Source: Lutibacter sp.
Lineage (GTDB): Bacteria; Bacteroidota; Bacteroidia; Flavobacteriales; Flavobacteriaceae
Direction: 5' to 3'
Length of the DNA stretch: 64,000 nt
Assembly: GCF_016342705.1 (NCBI RefSeq)
Contig: NZ_JAEINV010000003.1
Location: 186,001 to 250,000 of the forward strand
The translations under genes and the position numbers were made by a program. Below are positions 26,676 to 36,631 of this stretch, one piece after another. Position 1 is the first letter of the stretch, and each line of letters starts with the position of its first letter. Below the pieces are notes generated by a model. It was not told the DNA's origin. It searched no databases and was given only the letters and a program-made list of their open reading frames with translations.

Positions 26676-27398
26676 ATGGGACAAAAAACAAATCCAATAG
26701 GAAATCGTTTAGGAATTATCAGAGGATGGGATTCTAACTGGTATGGAGGAAGAAACTACGGAGATAAAATTGCTGAAGATGATAAGATAAGAAGGTATGT
26801 TAATGCCAGATTATCTAAAGCAAGTGTTTCAACTGTAATTATTGAGCGTACACTTAAACTTGTAACCGTTACTATCACTACAGCTAGGCCTGGTATTATT
26901 ATTGGGAAAGGCGGACAAGAGGTAGACAAGTTAAAAGAAGAGCTTAAAAAAATTACCGGTAAAGAAGTTCAGATAAATATATTTGAAATTAAACGTCCAG
27001 AACTAGATGCTCGTTTAGTTGGTGCAAGTATTGCTCGTCAAATTGAGAATAGAATCTCGTATAGAAGAGCTATTAAAATGGCAATTGCAGCAACAATGCG
27101 TATGAATGCAGAAGGTATTAAAGTTCAAATTTCAGGCCGTTTAAATGGTGCTGAGATGGCACGTTCTGAACATTATAAAGAAGGAAGAATTCCACTTTCT
27201 ACTTTTAGAGCCGATATTGATTATGCTCTTGTTGAAGCTCATACTACTTATGGCCGTTTGGGTGTAAAAGTATGGATTATGAAAGGCGAAGTTTATGGAA
27301 AAAGAGAATTATCACCTTTAGTGGGTCTTTCTAAAAAAGAAGGAAAAGGAGAAGGTAGAGGAAACTCGAAAAAGTCACAAACTCGTAGAAGAAAATAA
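26676..27398 (+). CDS. rpsC: 30S ribosomal protein S3
   Basis: 240 residues. S3 forms part of the mRNA entry pore and helicase activity. The N-terminal [19 protein letters not shown], the KH domain with [12 protein letters not shown], and the C-terminal domain with [18 protein letters not shown] are present. The tail (about 215-240) is a basic stretch rich in Lys, Gly and Arg. Confidence 0.98.
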   Translation: MGQKTNPIGNRLGIIRGWDSNWYGGRNYGDKIAEDDKIRRYVNARLSKASVSTVIIERTLKLVTVTITTARPGIIIGKGGQEVDKLKEELKKITGKEVQINIFEIKRPELDARLVGASIARQIENRISYRRAIKMAIAATMRMNAEGIKVQISGRLNGAEMARSEHYKEGRIPLSTFRADIDYALVEAHTTYGRLGVKVWIMKGEVYGKRELSPLVGLSKKEGKGEGRGNSKKSQTRRRK

Positions 27399-27420
27399 TA
27401 TTTAAAATTTACAAGGTAAA

Positions 27421-27849
27421 ATGTTACAGCCAAAGAGAGTTAAATATCGTAAAGTACAGAAAGGAAAGGGACAAATGACTGGAGATTCACAAAGAGGGCA
27501 CCAACTTTCTAATGGAATGTTTGGTATCAAAGCTTTGGAACAAGACTTACTTACATCTCGTCAAATTGAAGCAGCTCGTATTGCAGCGACTCGACATATG
27601 AAAAGGGAAGGACAATTATGGATTAAAATATTTCCGGACAAGCCTATTACCAAAAAACCATTAGAAGTACGTATGGGTAAAGGTAAAGGAGCACCAGAAT
27701 ATTTTGTAGCCGTAGTGAAACCAGGAAGAATAATGTTTGAGGTAGGTGGAGTATCTATGGAAATTGCAAAAGAAGCTTTACGTTTAGCAGCGCAAAAATT
27801 GCCTGTTAAGACTAAGTTTATTGTAGCTCGAGATTTTGATAACGCTTAA
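27421..27849 (+). CDS. rplP: 50S ribosomal protein L16
   Basis: 142 residues. L16 helps position A-site tRNA. The N-terminal [14 protein letters not shown], the FGIKALEQ segment and [19 protein letters not shown] identify it. It follows rpsC by 22 nt and precedes rpmC by 15 nt. The conserved arginine of the hydroxylation loop (in the MGKGKG region) cannot be assessed for modification by sequence alone. Confidence 0.98.
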   Translation: MLQPKRVKYRKVQKGKGQMTGDSQRGHQLSNGMFGIKALEQDLLTSRQIEAARIAATRHMKREGQLWIKIFPDKPITKKPLEVRMGKGKGAPEYFVAVVKPGRIMFEVGGVSMEIAKEALRLAAQKLPVKTKFIVARDFDNA

Positions 27850-27864
27850 TAACCGATTAAAGAA

Positions 27865-28056
27865 ATGAAACAATCAGAAATTAAAGGATTATCAACGGAA
27901 GAGTTACAAGAGAAACTTGGAAGTTTAAAGAAAAGTTATACAGACCTAAAAATGGCTCATACTATTTCGCCATTGGAAACACCAATGCAATTAAGAGCCC
28001 TTAGAAAATCTGTAGCACGTGTGGCAACAGAATTAACTAAAAGAGAATTACAATAA
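27865..28056 (+). CDS. rpmC: 50S ribosomal protein L29
   Basis: 63 residues, two helices. L29 lies beside L23 at the tunnel exit. The pattern SEIKGLSTEELQEKLGSLKK and the C-terminal LRALRKSVARVATEL match the family. It is the last helical small protein of the S10 group, 19 nt before rpsQ. Confidence 0.96.
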   Translation: MKQSEIKGLSTEELQEKLGSLKKSYTDLKMAHTISPLETPMQLRALRKSVARVATELTKRELQ

Positions 28057-28075
28057 TTGTATTCAGAAGTAAAAG

Positions 28076-28333
28076 ATGGAAAAAAGAAATCTTAGAAAAG
28101 AGAGAATAGGTGTAGTTTCAAGCAATAAAATGGAGAAATCTATTGTTGTTTCTGAAGTTAAAAAAGTGAAGCACCCTATGTACGGTAAATTCGTGTTAAA
28201 TACTAAAAAGTATGTTGCGCACGATGAGAAAAATGATTGCAATATTGGAGATACTGTTAGAATAATGGAAACACGTCCAATGAGTAAATCTAAACGTTGG
28301 AGATTAGTAGAAATCCTAGAAAGAGCAAAATAA
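28076..28333 (+). CDS. rpsQ: 30S ribosomal protein S17
   Basis: 85 residues, an OB-fold protein that binds the 5' domain of 16S rRNA early in assembly. [28 protein letters not shown] and [20 protein letters not shown] are family hallmarks. Only 1 nt separates its stop from the rplN start. Confidence 0.98.
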   Translation: MEKRNLRKERIGVVSSNKMEKSIVVSEVKKVKHPMYGKFVLNTKKYVAHDEKNDCNIGDTVRIMETRPMSKSKRWRLVEILERAK

Positions 28334-28334
28334 T

Positions 28335-28703
28335 ATGTTACAGACAGAATCAAGATTACGAGTAGCAGATAATACTGGAGCTAAAGAAGTTTTAGTTATC
28401 CGCGTTTTAGGAGGAACCAAAAAACGTTATGCGTCAATTGGAGATAAAATTGTTGTAGCAGTTAAAGATGCTACTCCAAATGGATCTATTAAAAAAGGCC
28501 AAGTTGCAAAAGCGGTAGTTGTTAGAACGAAAAAAGAAATTAGAAGAAAAGACGGGTCTTACATTCGTTTTGATGACAATGCTTGTGTATTGTTAGATGC
28601 TTCTGAGCAAATGAAAGGGACTCGTGTATTCGGTCCTGTTGCAAGAGAACTTCGTGAAAAACAATTTATGAAGATTGTATCATTAGCACCTGAAGTGCTT
28701 TAA
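28335..28703 (+). CDS. rplN: 50S ribosomal protein L14
   Basis: 122 residues, the exact usual length. L14 contacts L19 and a subunit bridge and is the target of the silencing factor Rsf[33 protein letters not shown] and the terminal [10 protein letters not shown] are diagnostic. It begins the spc group of genes here without a break from the S10 group. Confidence 0.98.
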   Translation: MLQTESRLRVADNTGAKEVLVIRVLGGTKKRYASIGDKIVVAVKDATPNGSIKKGQVAKAVVVRTKKEIRRKDGSYIRFDDNACVLLDASEQMKGTRVFGPVARELREKQFMKIVSLAPEVL

Positions 28704-28715
28704 AACTTATAAATT

Positions 28716-29021
28716 ATGAAGTTAAAGATAAAATCAGGAGATACTGTTAGAGTAATGGCAGGAGACCATAAAGGTGAAGAAGGAAAAATAGTTACTATTT
28801 TTTCAAGTAAAAACAGAGCAATTGTAGAAGGTGTCAATATGATATCAAAACATACAAAACCTAGTGCACAAAGTCCTCAAGGGGGAATTGTGAAAAAAGA
28901 AGCTTCTATTCATATTTCAAATTTAATGCTTATCGAAAATGGTACTGCAGTTAAAGTTGGATTTAGAACTGAAGGTGATAAGAAAGTTAGGTTTTCTAAA
29001 AAATCTGATAAAGCAATTTAG
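28716..29021 (+). CDS. rplX: 50S ribosomal protein L24
   Basis: 101 residues with an N-terminal KOW motif ([19 protein letters not shown]). L24 is an early assembly starter near the tunnel exit. The segment [21 protein letters not shown] is typical. It precedes rplE by 2 nt. Confidence 0.98.
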   Translation: MKLKIKSGDTVRVMAGDHKGEEGKIVTIFSSKNRAIVEGVNMISKHTKPSAQSPQGGIVKKEASIHISNLMLIENGTAVKVGFRTEGDKKVRFSKKSDKAI

Positions 29022-29023
29022 TT

Positions 29024-29575
29024 ATGGCTTATATACCAAGACTTAAAGAAGAGTATAACAGTAGAGTAATAGGTGCTCTAACTGAAGAATTCAGTTACAA
29101 AAATGTAATGCAAGTTCCAAAACTACAAAAAATTGTAGTTAGTAAAGGAGTTGGTGCTGCAGTAGCTGACAAGAAATTAATTGATTACGCTGTTGAAGAA
29201 CTGACTAAAATTACTGGTCAAAAAGCATTATCAACTATATCTAAAAAAGACGTTGCAACTTTTAAATTACGTAAAGGAATGCCAATTGGCGCTAAAGTAA
29301 CTTTAAGAGGTGATAAAATGTATGAATTTTTAGATAGATTGGTAACTTCATCATTACCTCGTGTAAGAGATTTCAGCGGAATTAAAGCAAATGGTTTTGA
29401 CGGAAGAGGAAACTATAATTTAGGTATTACTGAACAAATCATTTTTCCGGAAATTGATATTGATAAAGTAAACAAAATTAGTGGTATGGATATTACTTTT
29501 GTAACATCTGCAAATACTGATAAAGAAGCAAAATCATTATTAACGGAATTAGGTTTACCATTTAAAAATAATTAA
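29024..29575 (+). CDS. rplE: 50S ribosomal protein L5
   Basis: 183 residues. L5 belongs to the 5S rRNA particle and touches P-site t[21 protein letters not shown] at the start, the [12 protein letters not shown] loop, and [17 protein letters not shown] near the end identify it. It ends 3 nt before rpsN. Confidence 0.98.
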   Translation: MAYIPRLKEEYNSRVIGALTEEFSYKNVMQVPKLQKIVVSKGVGAAVADKKLIDYAVEELTKITGQKALSTISKKDVATFKLRKGMPIGAKVTLRGDKMYEFLDRLVTSSLPRVRDFSGIKANGFDGRGNYNLGITEQIIFPEIDIDKVNKISGMDITFVTSANTDKEAKSLLTELGLPFKNN

Positions 29576-29578
29576 GGA

Positions 29579-29848
29579 ATGGCTAAAGAATCAATGAAAG
29601 CCCGTGAGGTTAAGAGAAAAAAGGTTGTTGCAAAATATGCTGAAAAACGCAAAGCTTTAAAAGAAGCTGGTGATTATGAAGCATTACAAAAACTTCCTAA
29701 AAATGCATCTCCAATTCGTGTACATAACCGTTGTAAATTAACGGGAAGACCTAAAGGATATATGAGACAATTTGGTATTTCACGTGTAACATTCCGTGAA
29801 ATGGCTAACCAAGGTTTAATTCCAGGAGTTAGAAAAGCTAGCTGGTAA
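29579..29848 (+). CDS. rpsN: 30S ribosomal protein S14, zinc-free long type
   Basis: 89 residues. S14 binds the 30S head near S3 and S10. The C-terminal [19 protein letters not shown] and the closing ASW match. Only one cysteine occurs in that segment, so there is no CxxC...CxxC zinc ribbon; this is the C-minus, long form. A 62-nt gap with a hairpin separates it from rpsH. Confidence 0.98.
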   Translation: MAKESMKAREVKRKKVVAKYAEKRKALKEAGDYEALQKLPKNASPIRVHNRCKLTGRPKGYMRQFGISRVTFREMANQGLIPGVRKASW

Positions 29849-29857
29849 AATTATAAA

Positions 29858-29891
29858 TTGGTTTTAGGTTCAATAAACAATTGAAAACCAA
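29858..29891 (+). promoter_or_regulatory. Bulged hairpin directly before rpsH
   Basis: In the 62-nt rpsN-rpsH gap, TTGGTT (29858-29863) pairs with AACCAA (29886-29891) and TTCAAT (29869-29874) with ATTGAA (29880-29885), leaving a 5-nt bulge TTAGG on one side and a 5-nt loop. No U-tract follows, so it is not a terminator. It could be a binding site for S8, the autogenous repressor of the spc operon in E. coli. Confidence 0.45.
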
Positions 29892-29910
29892 AACCGCAAA
29901 ATTAAATAAA

Positions 29911-30309
29911 ATGATTACAGATCCAATCGCAGATTATCTAACTAGAGTTAGAAATGCTATTATGGCAGGGCACAGAATTGTTGAAATTCCAGCTTCTAAA
30001 ATTAAAAAAGAAATAACTAAGATTTTATTCGATCAAGGTTATATTTTAAGCTACAAGTTTGAGGACAATAAGGTTCAAGGAACTATTAAAATAGCTTTGA
30101 AATATGATAAGGCTACTAAATCTTCAGTAATTAAAAAATTACAAAGAGTTAGTACACCAGGTTTAAGAAAATATGTTGGGGCTACTGAAATGCCTCGTGT
30201 ATTAAATGGTTTAGGTATTGCTATAGTTTCTACATCTCGTGGTGTAATGACTGGTAAAATGGCTACCCAAGAGCATGTTGGTGGAGAAGTTTTATGTTAC
30301 GTATATTAA
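29911..30309 (+). CDS. rpsH: 30S ribosomal protein S8
   Basis: 132 residues from the ATG at 29911. S8 organises the 16S central domain and represses the spc operon in E. coli by binding its mRNA. MITDPIADYLTRVRNA is the usual N-terminus, so a longer reading from a TTG at 29881 is rejected; that segment is part of the hairpin. The C-terminal ISTSRGVMT-like VSTSRGVMTGKMATQEHVGGE motif is intact. Confidence 0.98.
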   Translation: MITDPIADYLTRVRNAIMAGHRIVEIPASKIKKEITKILFDQGYILSYKFEDNKVQGTIKIALKYDKATKSSVIKKLQRVSTPGLRKYVGATEMPRVLNGLGIAIVSTSRGVMTGKMATQEHVGGEVLCYVY

Positions 30310-30326
30310 TAAAGAACTAAACAAAG

Positions 30327-30872
30327 ATGTCAAGAATAGGAAATAATCCAATTGCTTTACCAAAAGATGTTACATTTGATATTAAAGAAAATGTAGTAAC
30401 CGTAAAAGGCAAATTGGGAGAGTTAACTCAGGAATTAGCAGGAGATATTACTGTTAAAGTTGAAGATGGTAACGTTGTTTTAGTACGTCCATCAGATAGT
30501 AAAGACCATAAAGCAAAACATGGTTTATACAGAGCTTTATTAAACAATATGATTACAGGTGTTTCAACAGGATGGTCTAAACAATTAGAACTTGTTGGAG
30601 TAGGATATAGAGCAAGTAATCAAGGTCAAGTACTTGATTTAGCTTTAGGTTTTTCTCACAATATTGTGTTAGAATTAGCTCCTGAAATTAAAGTTGAAAC
30701 CATTTCAGAAAAAGGAAAAAATCCAATTATTAAATTAACTTCTTTTGACAAACAACTTGTTGGAGCAGTTGCAGCTAAGATTCGTTCTTTCCGTGCACCA
30801 GAACCATACAAAGGAAAAGGTGTTAAATTTGTTGGAGAAATATTAAGAAGAAAAGCAGGTAAATCTGCATAA
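30327..30872 (+). CDS. rplF: 50S ribosomal protein L6
   Basis: 181 residues. L6 lies near the factor-binding stalk base. [15 protein letters not shown] at the start, the [19 protein letters not shown] segment and the terminal [14 protein letters not shown] motif followed by RRKAGKSA are diagnostic. Two related beta-domains are present as in the family. It is placed as expected in the spc order. Confidence 0.98.
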   Translation: MSRIGNNPIALPKDVTFDIKENVVTVKGKLGELTQELAGDITVKVEDGNVVLVRPSDSKDHKAKHGLYRALLNNMITGVSTGWSKQLELVGVGYRASNQGQVLDLALGFSHNIVLELAPEIKVETISEKGKNPIIKLTSFDKQLVGAVAAKIRSFRAPEPYKGKGVKFVGEILRRKAGKSA

Positions 30873-30886
30873 TAATTAAGTATATT

Positions 30887-31240
30887 ATGGCATTATCAAA
30901 GCTTGAAAGAAGAGTTAGAATTAAACACAGAATTAGAAAAGTAGTATTTGGTACTGCTGATCAACCAAGATTATCTGTGTTTAGAAGTAATAAAGAAATT
31001 TATGCTCAGTTAGTTGATGATAATTCAGGTACTACTATTGTATCTGTATCATCTAGAGATAAAGAAATCGATGCAAAAGGAACAAAAATTGAAGTAGCTA
31101 AATTAGTAGGTAAAAGTATTGCTGAAAAAGCTGTGAAAGTTGGAGTATCAAATGTAGCATTCGATAGAAATGGATTTTTGTATCACGGAAGAGTGAAAGC
31201 TCTAGCAGACGCTGCAAGAGAAGCAGGTTTAAAATTTTAG
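30887..31240 (+). CDS. rplR: 50S ribosomal protein L18
   Basis: 117 residues. L18 binds 5S rRNA with L5. [34 protein letters not shown] and the terminal [20 protein letters not shown] are typical. It is 14 nt after rplF and 6 nt before rpsE. Confidence 0.98.
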   Translation: MALSKLERRVRIKHRIRKVVFGTADQPRLSVFRSNKEIYAQLVDDNSGTTIVSVSSRDKEIDAKGTKIEVAKLVGKSIAEKAVKVGVSNVAFDRNGFLYHGRVKALADAAREAGLKF

Positions 31241-31246
31241 TAAATT

Positions 31247-31771
31247 ATGTATCAGAAATACAATAACGTAGAAAGAGTAAAACCTAGTGGGTTAGAACTA
31301 CAAGATCACTTAGTTGGAGTACAAAGAGTTACTAAAGTAACAAAAGGTGGTAGGGCATTTGGATTTTCAGCTATTGTTGTAGTTGGAGATGGAAATGGTG
31401 TAGTTGGACATGGATTAGGTAAATCTAAAGATGTTGCCTCTGCTATTGCAAAAGCAATTGAAGACGCAAAGAAAAACTTAGTAAGAGTACCTTTGTTTAA
31501 ACAAACATTACCTCACGAACAAAAAGGTAAATTTGGTGGAGCAAAAGTATTTTTAAAACCAGCTTCACATGGTACTGGAGTAATTGCAGGTGGTGCAGTT
31601 CGTGCGGTACTTGAGTCAGTTGGTGTACACGATGTACTTTCTAAATCTCAAGGATCTTCAAACCCTCATAATGTGGTAAAAGCAACGTTTGATGCTTTAT
31701 TACAATTAAGAAGTGCTAGTATGATCGCTCAAGAGAGAGGAATTTCTTTAGAAAAATTATTCAAAGGATAA
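31247..31771 (+). CDS. rpsE: 30S ribosomal protein S5
   Basis: 174 residues. S5 guards the mRNA entry tunnel and accuracy. The N-terminal [18 protein letters not shown] loop, [15 protein letters not shown] and the C-terminal [16 protein letters not shown] segment are present. The spectinomycin loop (TKGGRAFGF) appears unaltered. Confidence 0.98.
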   Translation: MYQKYNNVERVKPSGLELQDHLVGVQRVTKVTKGGRAFGFSAIVVVGDGNGVVGHGLGKSKDVASAIAKAIEDAKKNLVRVPLFKQTLPHEQKGKFGGAKVFLKPASHGTGVIAGGAVRAVLESVGVHDVLSKSQGSSNPHNVVKATFDALLQLRSASMIAQERGISLEKLFKG

Positions 31772-31783
31772 AACAAGGAGAAG

Positions 31784-31966
31784 ATGGCAAAAATTAGAGT
31801 TACTCAAGTAAAAAGTAAAATTAGACGTCCAAAAAGTCAAAAGGCAACTTTGGAAGCACTAGGATTACGTAAAATGAATCAAGTAGTGGAGCATGAAGCT
31901 ACTCCTTCAATCCTTGGAATGGTAAATACAGTTAAACACTTAATTTCTGTTGAAGAAGTTAAATAA
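31784..31966 (+). CDS. rpmD: 50S ribosomal protein L30
   Basis: 60 residues, the usual small size. KIRVTQVKSKIRRPKSQKATLEALGLRK contains the L30 core, and the end is VKHLISVEEV. The protein is absent from some bacterial groups but present in flavobacteria. It lies 12 nt from each neighbour. Confidence 0.97.
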   Translation: MAKIRVTQVKSKIRRPKSQKATLEALGLRKMNQVVEHEATPSILGMVNTVKHLISVEEVK

Positions 31967-31978
31967 CATATTTAAGAA

Positions 31979-32431
31979 ATGACATTAAATAACTTACAAC
32001 CTGCAGAAGGATCAGTTAAAAATCAAGGTAAACGTATAGGTAGAGGTCAAGGATCTGGTAAAGGAGGTACAGCTACGAAAGGACACAAAGGACAAAAATC
32101 ACGTTCTGGATATTCTAAGAAAGTTGGTTTTGAAGGAGGTCAAATGCCTTTACAAAGACGTGTGCCTAAATTTGGTTTTAAAAATATTAATCGTAAGGAA
32201 TATGTGGGTGTGAACTTACATAAATTACAAGAATTAATAGATAATAATATTATTACAGATACTGTAACTTTAGATATTTTAATTGAAAATAGATTAGCCG
32301 GTAAAAATGACCTAGTTAAAATATTAGGAAATGGCGAATTAAAAGGTAAATTAAATATAAAAGTTCATAAATTTACAGCTACTGCTAAAGAAGCTATTGA
32401 AAAATTAGGCGGTACAGCAGAAACAATATAA
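31979..32431 (+). CDS. rplO: 50S ribosomal protein L15
   Basis: 150 residues. L15 is a late-binding 50S protein with a long glycine- and lysine-rich N-terminal arm (KRIGRGQGSGKGGTATKGHK, then SRSGYSKKVGFEGGQMPLQRR) that reaches into rRNA, followed by a small globular domain. It is the gene before secY, 12 nt away, in the standard order. Confidence 0.98.
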   Translation: MTLNNLQPAEGSVKNQGKRIGRGQGSGKGGTATKGHKGQKSRSGYSKKVGFEGGQMPLQRRVPKFGFKNINRKEYVGVNLHKLQELIDNNIITDTVTLDILIENRLAGKNDLVKILGNGELKGKLNIKVHKFTATAKEAIEKLGGTAETI

Positions 32432-32443
32432 TATTTAAGTAAG

Positions 32444-33778
32444 ATGAAAAAATTTATACAAACCATTAAAGACATTTGGACAATAGAAGAACTTAGAAAT
32501 AAGATTTTATTGACACTTGGGTTTATGGCTATTTATCGTTTTGCTGCTCAAATACCACTTCCTGGAATTGATATCACTGCTGCTCAGGCTGCATTACATA
32601 ATCAAACTAGTGGAGGTGGAATTTTAGGTTTACTTGATATGTTTACCGGAGGTGCTTTTGCGAGAGCTTCTGTTGTAGCGTTAGGTATTATGCCTTATAT
32701 TTCTGCATCTATTGTTGTTCAGTTAATGGGAATTGCTGTTCCTTATTTACAAAAACTTCAAAAGGATGGAGAAAGTGGAAGAAAAAAAATCAACCAAATT
32801 ACACGTTGGTTAACAATTGCAATTACAATGGTTCAAGGACCTGCATATATTACAAATATTTATCAATTAATTCCTTCCTCTGCATTTTACATTAGTGGTA
32901 GTATGTTTTGGTTATCATCTATGGTAATTTTAACAGCTGGAACAATATTTGCAATGTGGTTGGGTGAAAAAATTACTGATAAAGGAATTGGTAACGGTAT
33001 TTCGTTATTAATTATGATTGGTATTATTGCACGTTTTCCTGGAGCTTTTATTCAAGAAGCGGTATCAAAAATTTCAGCATCAAATGGTGGTTTAATTATG
33101 ATACTTATTGAGGTAATTATATGGTTCTTAGTGATTATGGTTTGTGTTTATTTAGTGACTGCTGTTCGACGAATTGCTGTACAGTATGCTAGAAAAACAG
33201 TGGCTGGAAATATTAATAGCGTTGCTGGATCAAGGGATTATTTACCTTTAAAATTGAATTCATCTGGAGTAATGCCAATTATTTTTGCTCAGGCAATTAT
33301 GTTTGCACCTGCGTTATTAGCTAGGTCTGATAATGAAGTAATTAAATCTATTGGGATTGAATTTTCTAATATGTTTGGTTTATGGTATAATTTGTTATTT
33401 GCATTTTTAATTATAATTTTTAGTTACTTTTACACTGCAATTACAATACCTACCAATAAAATGGCAGATGATTTAAAACGTAGTGGAGGATTTATCCCTG
33501 GAATTAGACCTGGAAAAGATACTGGAGAAATGTTAGATAGAATATTATCATTAATAACATTTCCGGGTTCGTTATTTTTAGCGTTAGTGGCAATTTTGCC
33601 TTCTATTGTTATCAATTTTGGATTAACACAGGGATGGGCATTATTTTATGGAGGTACATCATTATTGATTATGGTTGGAGTTGCAATAGATACTATTCAA
33701 CAAATCAATTCTCATTTATTGAATCGTCACTATGATGGTTTAATGAAAAAAGGAACTAAAAGAAAATCATTAGCATAA
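32444..33778 (+). CDS. secY: Protein translocase subunit SecY
   Basis: 444 residues with ten predicted membrane segments, the protein-conducting channel of the Sec translocon. The pore-ring region and plug lie in the first third ([27 protein letters not shown] region), and the cytoplasmic loops with [19 protein letters not shown] and [19 protein letters not shown] are typical. Its stop overlaps infA by 1 nt. The adk and map genes that follow secY in many bacteria are absent here. Confidence 0.98.
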   Translation: MKKFIQTIKDIWTIEELRNKILLTLGFMAIYRFAAQIPLPGIDITAAQAALHNQTSGGGILGLLDMFTGGAFARASVVALGIMPYISASIVVQLMGIAVPYLQKLQKDGESGRKKINQITRWLTIAITMVQGPAYITNIYQLIPSSAFYISGSMFWLSSMVILTAGTIFAMWLGEKITDKGIGNGISLLIMIGIIARFPGAFIQEAVSKISASNGGLIMILIEVIIWFLVIMVCVYLVTAVRRIAVQYARKTVAGNINSVAGSRDYLPLKLNSSGVMPIIFAQAIMFAPALLARSDNEVIKSIGIEFSNMFGLWYNLLFAFLIIIFSYFYTAITIPTNKMADDLKRSGGFIPGIRPGKDTGEMLDRILSLITFPGSLFLALVAILPSIVINFGLTQGWALFYGGTSLLIMVGVAIDTIQQINSHLLNRHYDGLMKKGTKRKSLA

Positions 33779-33993
33779 TGGCAAAACAATCAGCCATACA
33801 ACAAGACGGAACGATTACAGAAGCATTATCTAATGCCATGTTTCGTGTGGAGTTGGAAAATGGACACGTGGTAACTGCTCATATTTCAGGAAAAATGCGT
33901 ATGCATTATATAAAACTTTTACCTGGAGATAAAGTAAAGTTAGAAATGAGTCCATACGATTTAACAAAAGCAAGAATTACTTACAGATACTAA
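33778..33993 (+). CDS. infA: Translation initiation factor IF-1
   Basis: 71 residues with an S1/OB fold. IF-1 occupies the A site during initiation. The sequence [17 protein letters not shown], then [19 protein letters not shown] and [14 protein letters not shown], is the whole family. It is coupled to secY by a 1-nt overlap (TAATG) and precedes rpmJ by 10 nt. Confidence 0.98.
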   Translation: MAKQSAIQQDGTITEALSNAMFRVELENGHVVTAHISGKMRMHYIKLLPGDKVKLEMSPYDLTKARITYRY

Positions 33994-34003
33994 AGATAAA
34001 ACG

Positions 34004-34120
34004 ATGAAAGTTAGAGCATCAGTAAAAAAGAGAAGTGCCGAGTGCAAGATTGTGCGTAGAAAAGGCAGATTATATGTAATCAACAAAAAAAATCCTAGAT
34101 TTAAACAAAGACAAGGATAA
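34004..34120 (+). CDS. rpmJ: 50S ribosomal protein L36, zinc-free type
   Basis: A short 38-residue gene reading [20 protein letters not shown], then [18 protein letters not shown]. It is the complete L36, a small late-assembly protein of the 50S subunit. Only one cysteine is present, so the zinc ribbon of the C-plus form is missing. It lies 10 nt after infA and 2 nt before rpsM, the usual place. Confidence 0.97.
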   Translation: MKVRASVKKRSAECKIVRRKGRLYVINKKNPRFKQRQG

Positions 34121-34122
34121 TT

Positions 34123-34497
34123 ATGGCAAGAATAGCAGGTATTGATATTCCAAAAAATAAAAGAGGTGTTATTGCCTTAACATATATTTTCGGAATTGGA
34201 AAAAGCAGAGCTAAAGAAATTTTAGCAATTGCAAAGGTTAATGAAGACACTAAAGTTCAAGATTGGACTGATGATGAAATTCATAACATTAGAGAACAAG
34301 TAGGAACTTACAATATTGAAGGTGAATTACGTTCTGAAATTCAATTAAGTATTAAACGCTTAATGGATATTGGTTGTTATAGAGGAATCCGTCATAGATC
34401 TGGATTACCTTTACGTGGTCAAAGAACTAAGAACAATTCTAGAACTAGAAAAGGTAAGCGTAAAACTGTAGCTAATAAGAAAAAAGCAACTAAATAA
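34123..34497 (+). CDS. rpsM: 30S ribosomal protein S13
   Basis: 124 residues. S13 forms bridges from the 30S head to the 50S subunit and contacts P-site t[36 protein letters not shown] and the C-terminal [20 protein letters not shown] are diagnostic. It opens the alpha group (rpsM, rpsK, rpsD, rpoA, rplQ). Confidence 0.98.
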   Translation: MARIAGIDIPKNKRGVIALTYIFGIGKSRAKEILAIAKVNEDTKVQDWTDDEIHNIREQVGTYNIEGELRSEIQLSIKRLMDIGCYRGIRHRSGLPLRGQRTKNNSRTRKGKRKTVANKKKATK

Positions 34498-34508
34498 TAA
34501 CTAATATT

Positions 34509-34892
34509 ATGGCGAAAGCAAGTACAAAAAAACGTAAAGTTATTGTTGAGGCAGTTGGTGAAGCACATATCACTGCTTCATTCAACAATATTATTATATC
34601 ACTTACTAATAAAAAAGGTGATGTAATTTCTTGGTCATCAGCTGGGAAAATGGGATTCAGAGGTTCAAAAAAGAATACTCCTTATGCTGCTCAATTAGCT
34701 GCTGAAGATTGTGGTAAAGTTGCCCATGAAGCAGGAATGAGAAAAGTAAAGGTATATGTGAAAGGACCAGGTAACGGTAGAGAATCAGCAATTAGATCTA
34801 TTCACAATTTAGGAATAGAAGTTTCTGAAATTATTGACGTTACTCCATTACCACACAATGGTTGTAGACCTCCAAAAAGAAGAAGAGTATAA
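34509..34892 (+). CDS. rpsK: 30S ribosomal protein S11
   Basis: 127 residues. S11 lies in the 30S platform near the Shine-Dalgarno cleft. [37 protein letters not shown] and the last segment [16 protein letters not shown] identify it. The gap of 84 nt to rpsD contains a hairpin. Confidence 0.98.
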   Translation: MAKASTKKRKVIVEAVGEAHITASFNNIIISLTNKKGDVISWSSAGKMGFRGSKKNTPYAAQLAAEDCGKVAHEAGMRKVKVYVKGPGNGRESAIRSIHNLGIEVSEIIDVTPLPHNGCRPPKRRRV

Positions 34893-34911
34893 TTATAATA
34901 AATTTTAACCG

Positions 34912-34960
34912 ATAGGATTATATGATTATCGAAGGATTAGCCTTAATTCATAATCCCTAT
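34912..34960 (+). promoter_or_regulatory. Two-level RNA structure before rpsD
   Basis: Within the 84-nt rpsK-rpsD gap, ATAGGATTA (34912-34920) pairs with TAATCCCTAT (34951-34960) with one bulged C, and inside it AAGG (34932-34935) pairs with CCTT (34941-34944). No U-tract follows. The position fits an autogenous S4-binding leader as known for rpsD in other bacteria; sequence similarity to those leaders was not tested. Confidence 0.42.
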
Positions 34961-34976
34961 TAATTAACAAAAAGAA

Positions 34977-35582
34977 ATGGCAAGATATACAGGACCAAAA
35001 ACTAAAATTGCTCGTAAATTTGGCGAAGCAATATTTGGAGATGATAAAGCTTTTGAAAAAAGAAATTATCCTCCAGGACAACACGGAGCTAACAAGCGTA
35101 GAGGGAAAAAATCTGAATACGCTATTCAGTTACAAGAAAAACAAAAAGCTAAATATACTTATGGTATTTTAGAAAAACAATTTAGAAACATATTTAAAAA
35201 AGCATCGGCATCTTCTGGTGTTACTGGTGAAATTTTACTACAATTATGTGAATCTAGATTAGATAACGTAGTATACAGATTAGGAATTGCTCGTAGTAGA
35301 AGCGCAGCACGTCAATTAGTTTCTCATAGACATATTACTGTGAATGGAGAATTAGTAAGTATTCCTTCTTTTACTCTAAATGCTGGTGATGTTGTTGCAG
35401 TTAGAGAAAAATCTAAATCATTAGTAGCTATTGTAGACTCTTTAGCTAATAGAAATGATGTATATGAATGGCTTACTTGGAATTCAGACACTAAACAAGG
35501 TAATTTTGTTAGTGTACCTGAAAGAATTCAAATCCCTGAAAATATCAAGGAACAATTAATCGTAGAGTTATACTCTAAATAA
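34977..35582 (+). CDS. rpsD: 30S ribosomal protein S4
   Basis: 201 residues. S4 starts assembly of the 16S 5' domain and acts in accuracy. The N-terminus [20 protein letters not shown], the [20 protein letters not shown] segment and the S4 domain with [21 protein letters not shown] are clear. No zinc-binding cysteine cluster occurs at the N-terminus. The preceding gap may hold its own regulatory RNA. Confidence 0.98.
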   Translation: MARYTGPKTKIARKFGEAIFGDDKAFEKRNYPPGQHGANKRRGKKSEYAIQLQEKQKAKYTYGILEKQFRNIFKKASASSGVTGEILLQLCESRLDNVVYRLGIARSRSAARQLVSHRHITVNGELVSIPSFTLNAGDVVAVREKSKSLVAIVDSLANRNDVYEWLTWNSDTKQGNFVSVPERIQIPENIKEQLIVELYSK

Positions 35583-35604
35583 TTTTAAAGATACCAATTC
35601 TATT

Positions 35605-36597
35605 ATGGCAATTTTAAATTTTCAAAAGCCCGATAAAGTAATTATGATCGATTCTACTGATTTTAGCGGTAGATTTGAGTTCAGACCTTTAGAACCTGGA
35701 TTTGGTTTAACGGTTGGTAATGCTTTAAGAAGGGTGTTATTATCTTCTTTAGAAGGTTTTGCAATAACATCACTTCGTATTGAAGGTATTGAGCACGAGT
35801 TTTCAACAATTAAAGGTGTTGTTGAGGATGTAACTGAAATTATCTTAAATTTAAAGCAAGTTCGTTTTAAAAAGCAAATTGATGATACTGACAGAGAAAC
35901 TGTAAATATTTCAATTTCAAATCAAAATCAATTAACTGCTGGAGATTTACAAAAATATATTTCTGGATTTCAAGTGCTAAATCATGATTTAGTAATTTGT
36001 AATATGGAGAAATCTGTTACTTTAGATTTTGAAATTACAATTGAAAAAGGAAGAGGGTTTGTACCTGCAGAGGAAAATAAAAAATCTGGTGTTGCTTTAG
36101 GAACCATTTTTACTGATTCAATTTTTACACCTATTAAGAATGTAAAATATGCTGTAGAAAATTTTCGTGTAGAACAAAAAACAGATTATGAAAAATTAGT
36201 TTTTGATATTACTACAGATGGTTCTATTGCACCTAAAGATGCTTTAACGGAGGCTGCAAAAATTTTAATTCATCACTTTATGTTATTCTCTGATGAGCGT
36301 ATTACTTTAGAAGCTGATGAAATTGCTCAAACTGAAACTTATGATGAGGAATCTTTACATATGCGTCAGTTGTTAAAAACAAAGTTAGTGGATATGGATT
36401 TATCTGTAAGAGCACTAAATTGTTTAAAAGCTGCCGAAGTAGATACATTAGGAGATTTAGTATCATTTAATAAAAACGATTTAATGAAGTTCCGTAATTT
36501 CGGTAAAAAATCTTTAACTGAACTTGATGAATTAGTTCATAATAAAGGTTTGAATTTTGGTATGGATTTAAGCAAATATAAATTAGATAAAGATTAA
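35605..36597 (+). CDS. rpoA: DNA-directed RNA polymerase subunit alpha
   Basis: 330 residues. Alpha dimerises to nucleate RNA polymerase assembly, and its C-terminal domain touches upstream DNA and activators. The N-terminal domain (about 1-230) has [20 protein letters not shown] and the dimer interface; an acidic linker (about 236-250) follows; the C-terminal domain (about 255-325) has [19 protein letters not shown] and KNFGKKSL-like [16 protein letters not shown]. Gap to rplQ is 34 nt. Confidence 0.98.
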   Translation: MAILNFQKPDKVIMIDSTDFSGRFEFRPLEPGFGLTVGNALRRVLLSSLEGFAITSLRIEGIEHEFSTIKGVVEDVTEIILNLKQVRFKKQIDDTDRETVNISISNQNQLTAGDLQKYISGFQVLNHDLVICNMEKSVTLDFEITIEKGRGFVPAEENKKSGVALGTIFTDSIFTPIKNVKYAVENFRVEQKTDYEKLVFDITTDGSIAPKDALTEAAKILIHHFMLFSDERITLEADEIAQTETYDEESLHMRQLLKTKLVDMDLSVRALNCLKAAEVDTLGDLVSFNKNDLMKFRNFGKKSLTELDELVHNKGLNFGMDLSKYKLDKD

Positions 36598-36631
36598 TTT
36601 AAAACGAAAGTTTTAATTACGATAAGATAAG

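Noticed and set aside
29881..29911. Longer S8 starting at TTG 29881
   Set aside because: The ten extra residues have no counterpart in the S8 family, and the DNA is better explained as the 3' arm of the leader hairpin; ATG 29911 gives the standard N-terminus.
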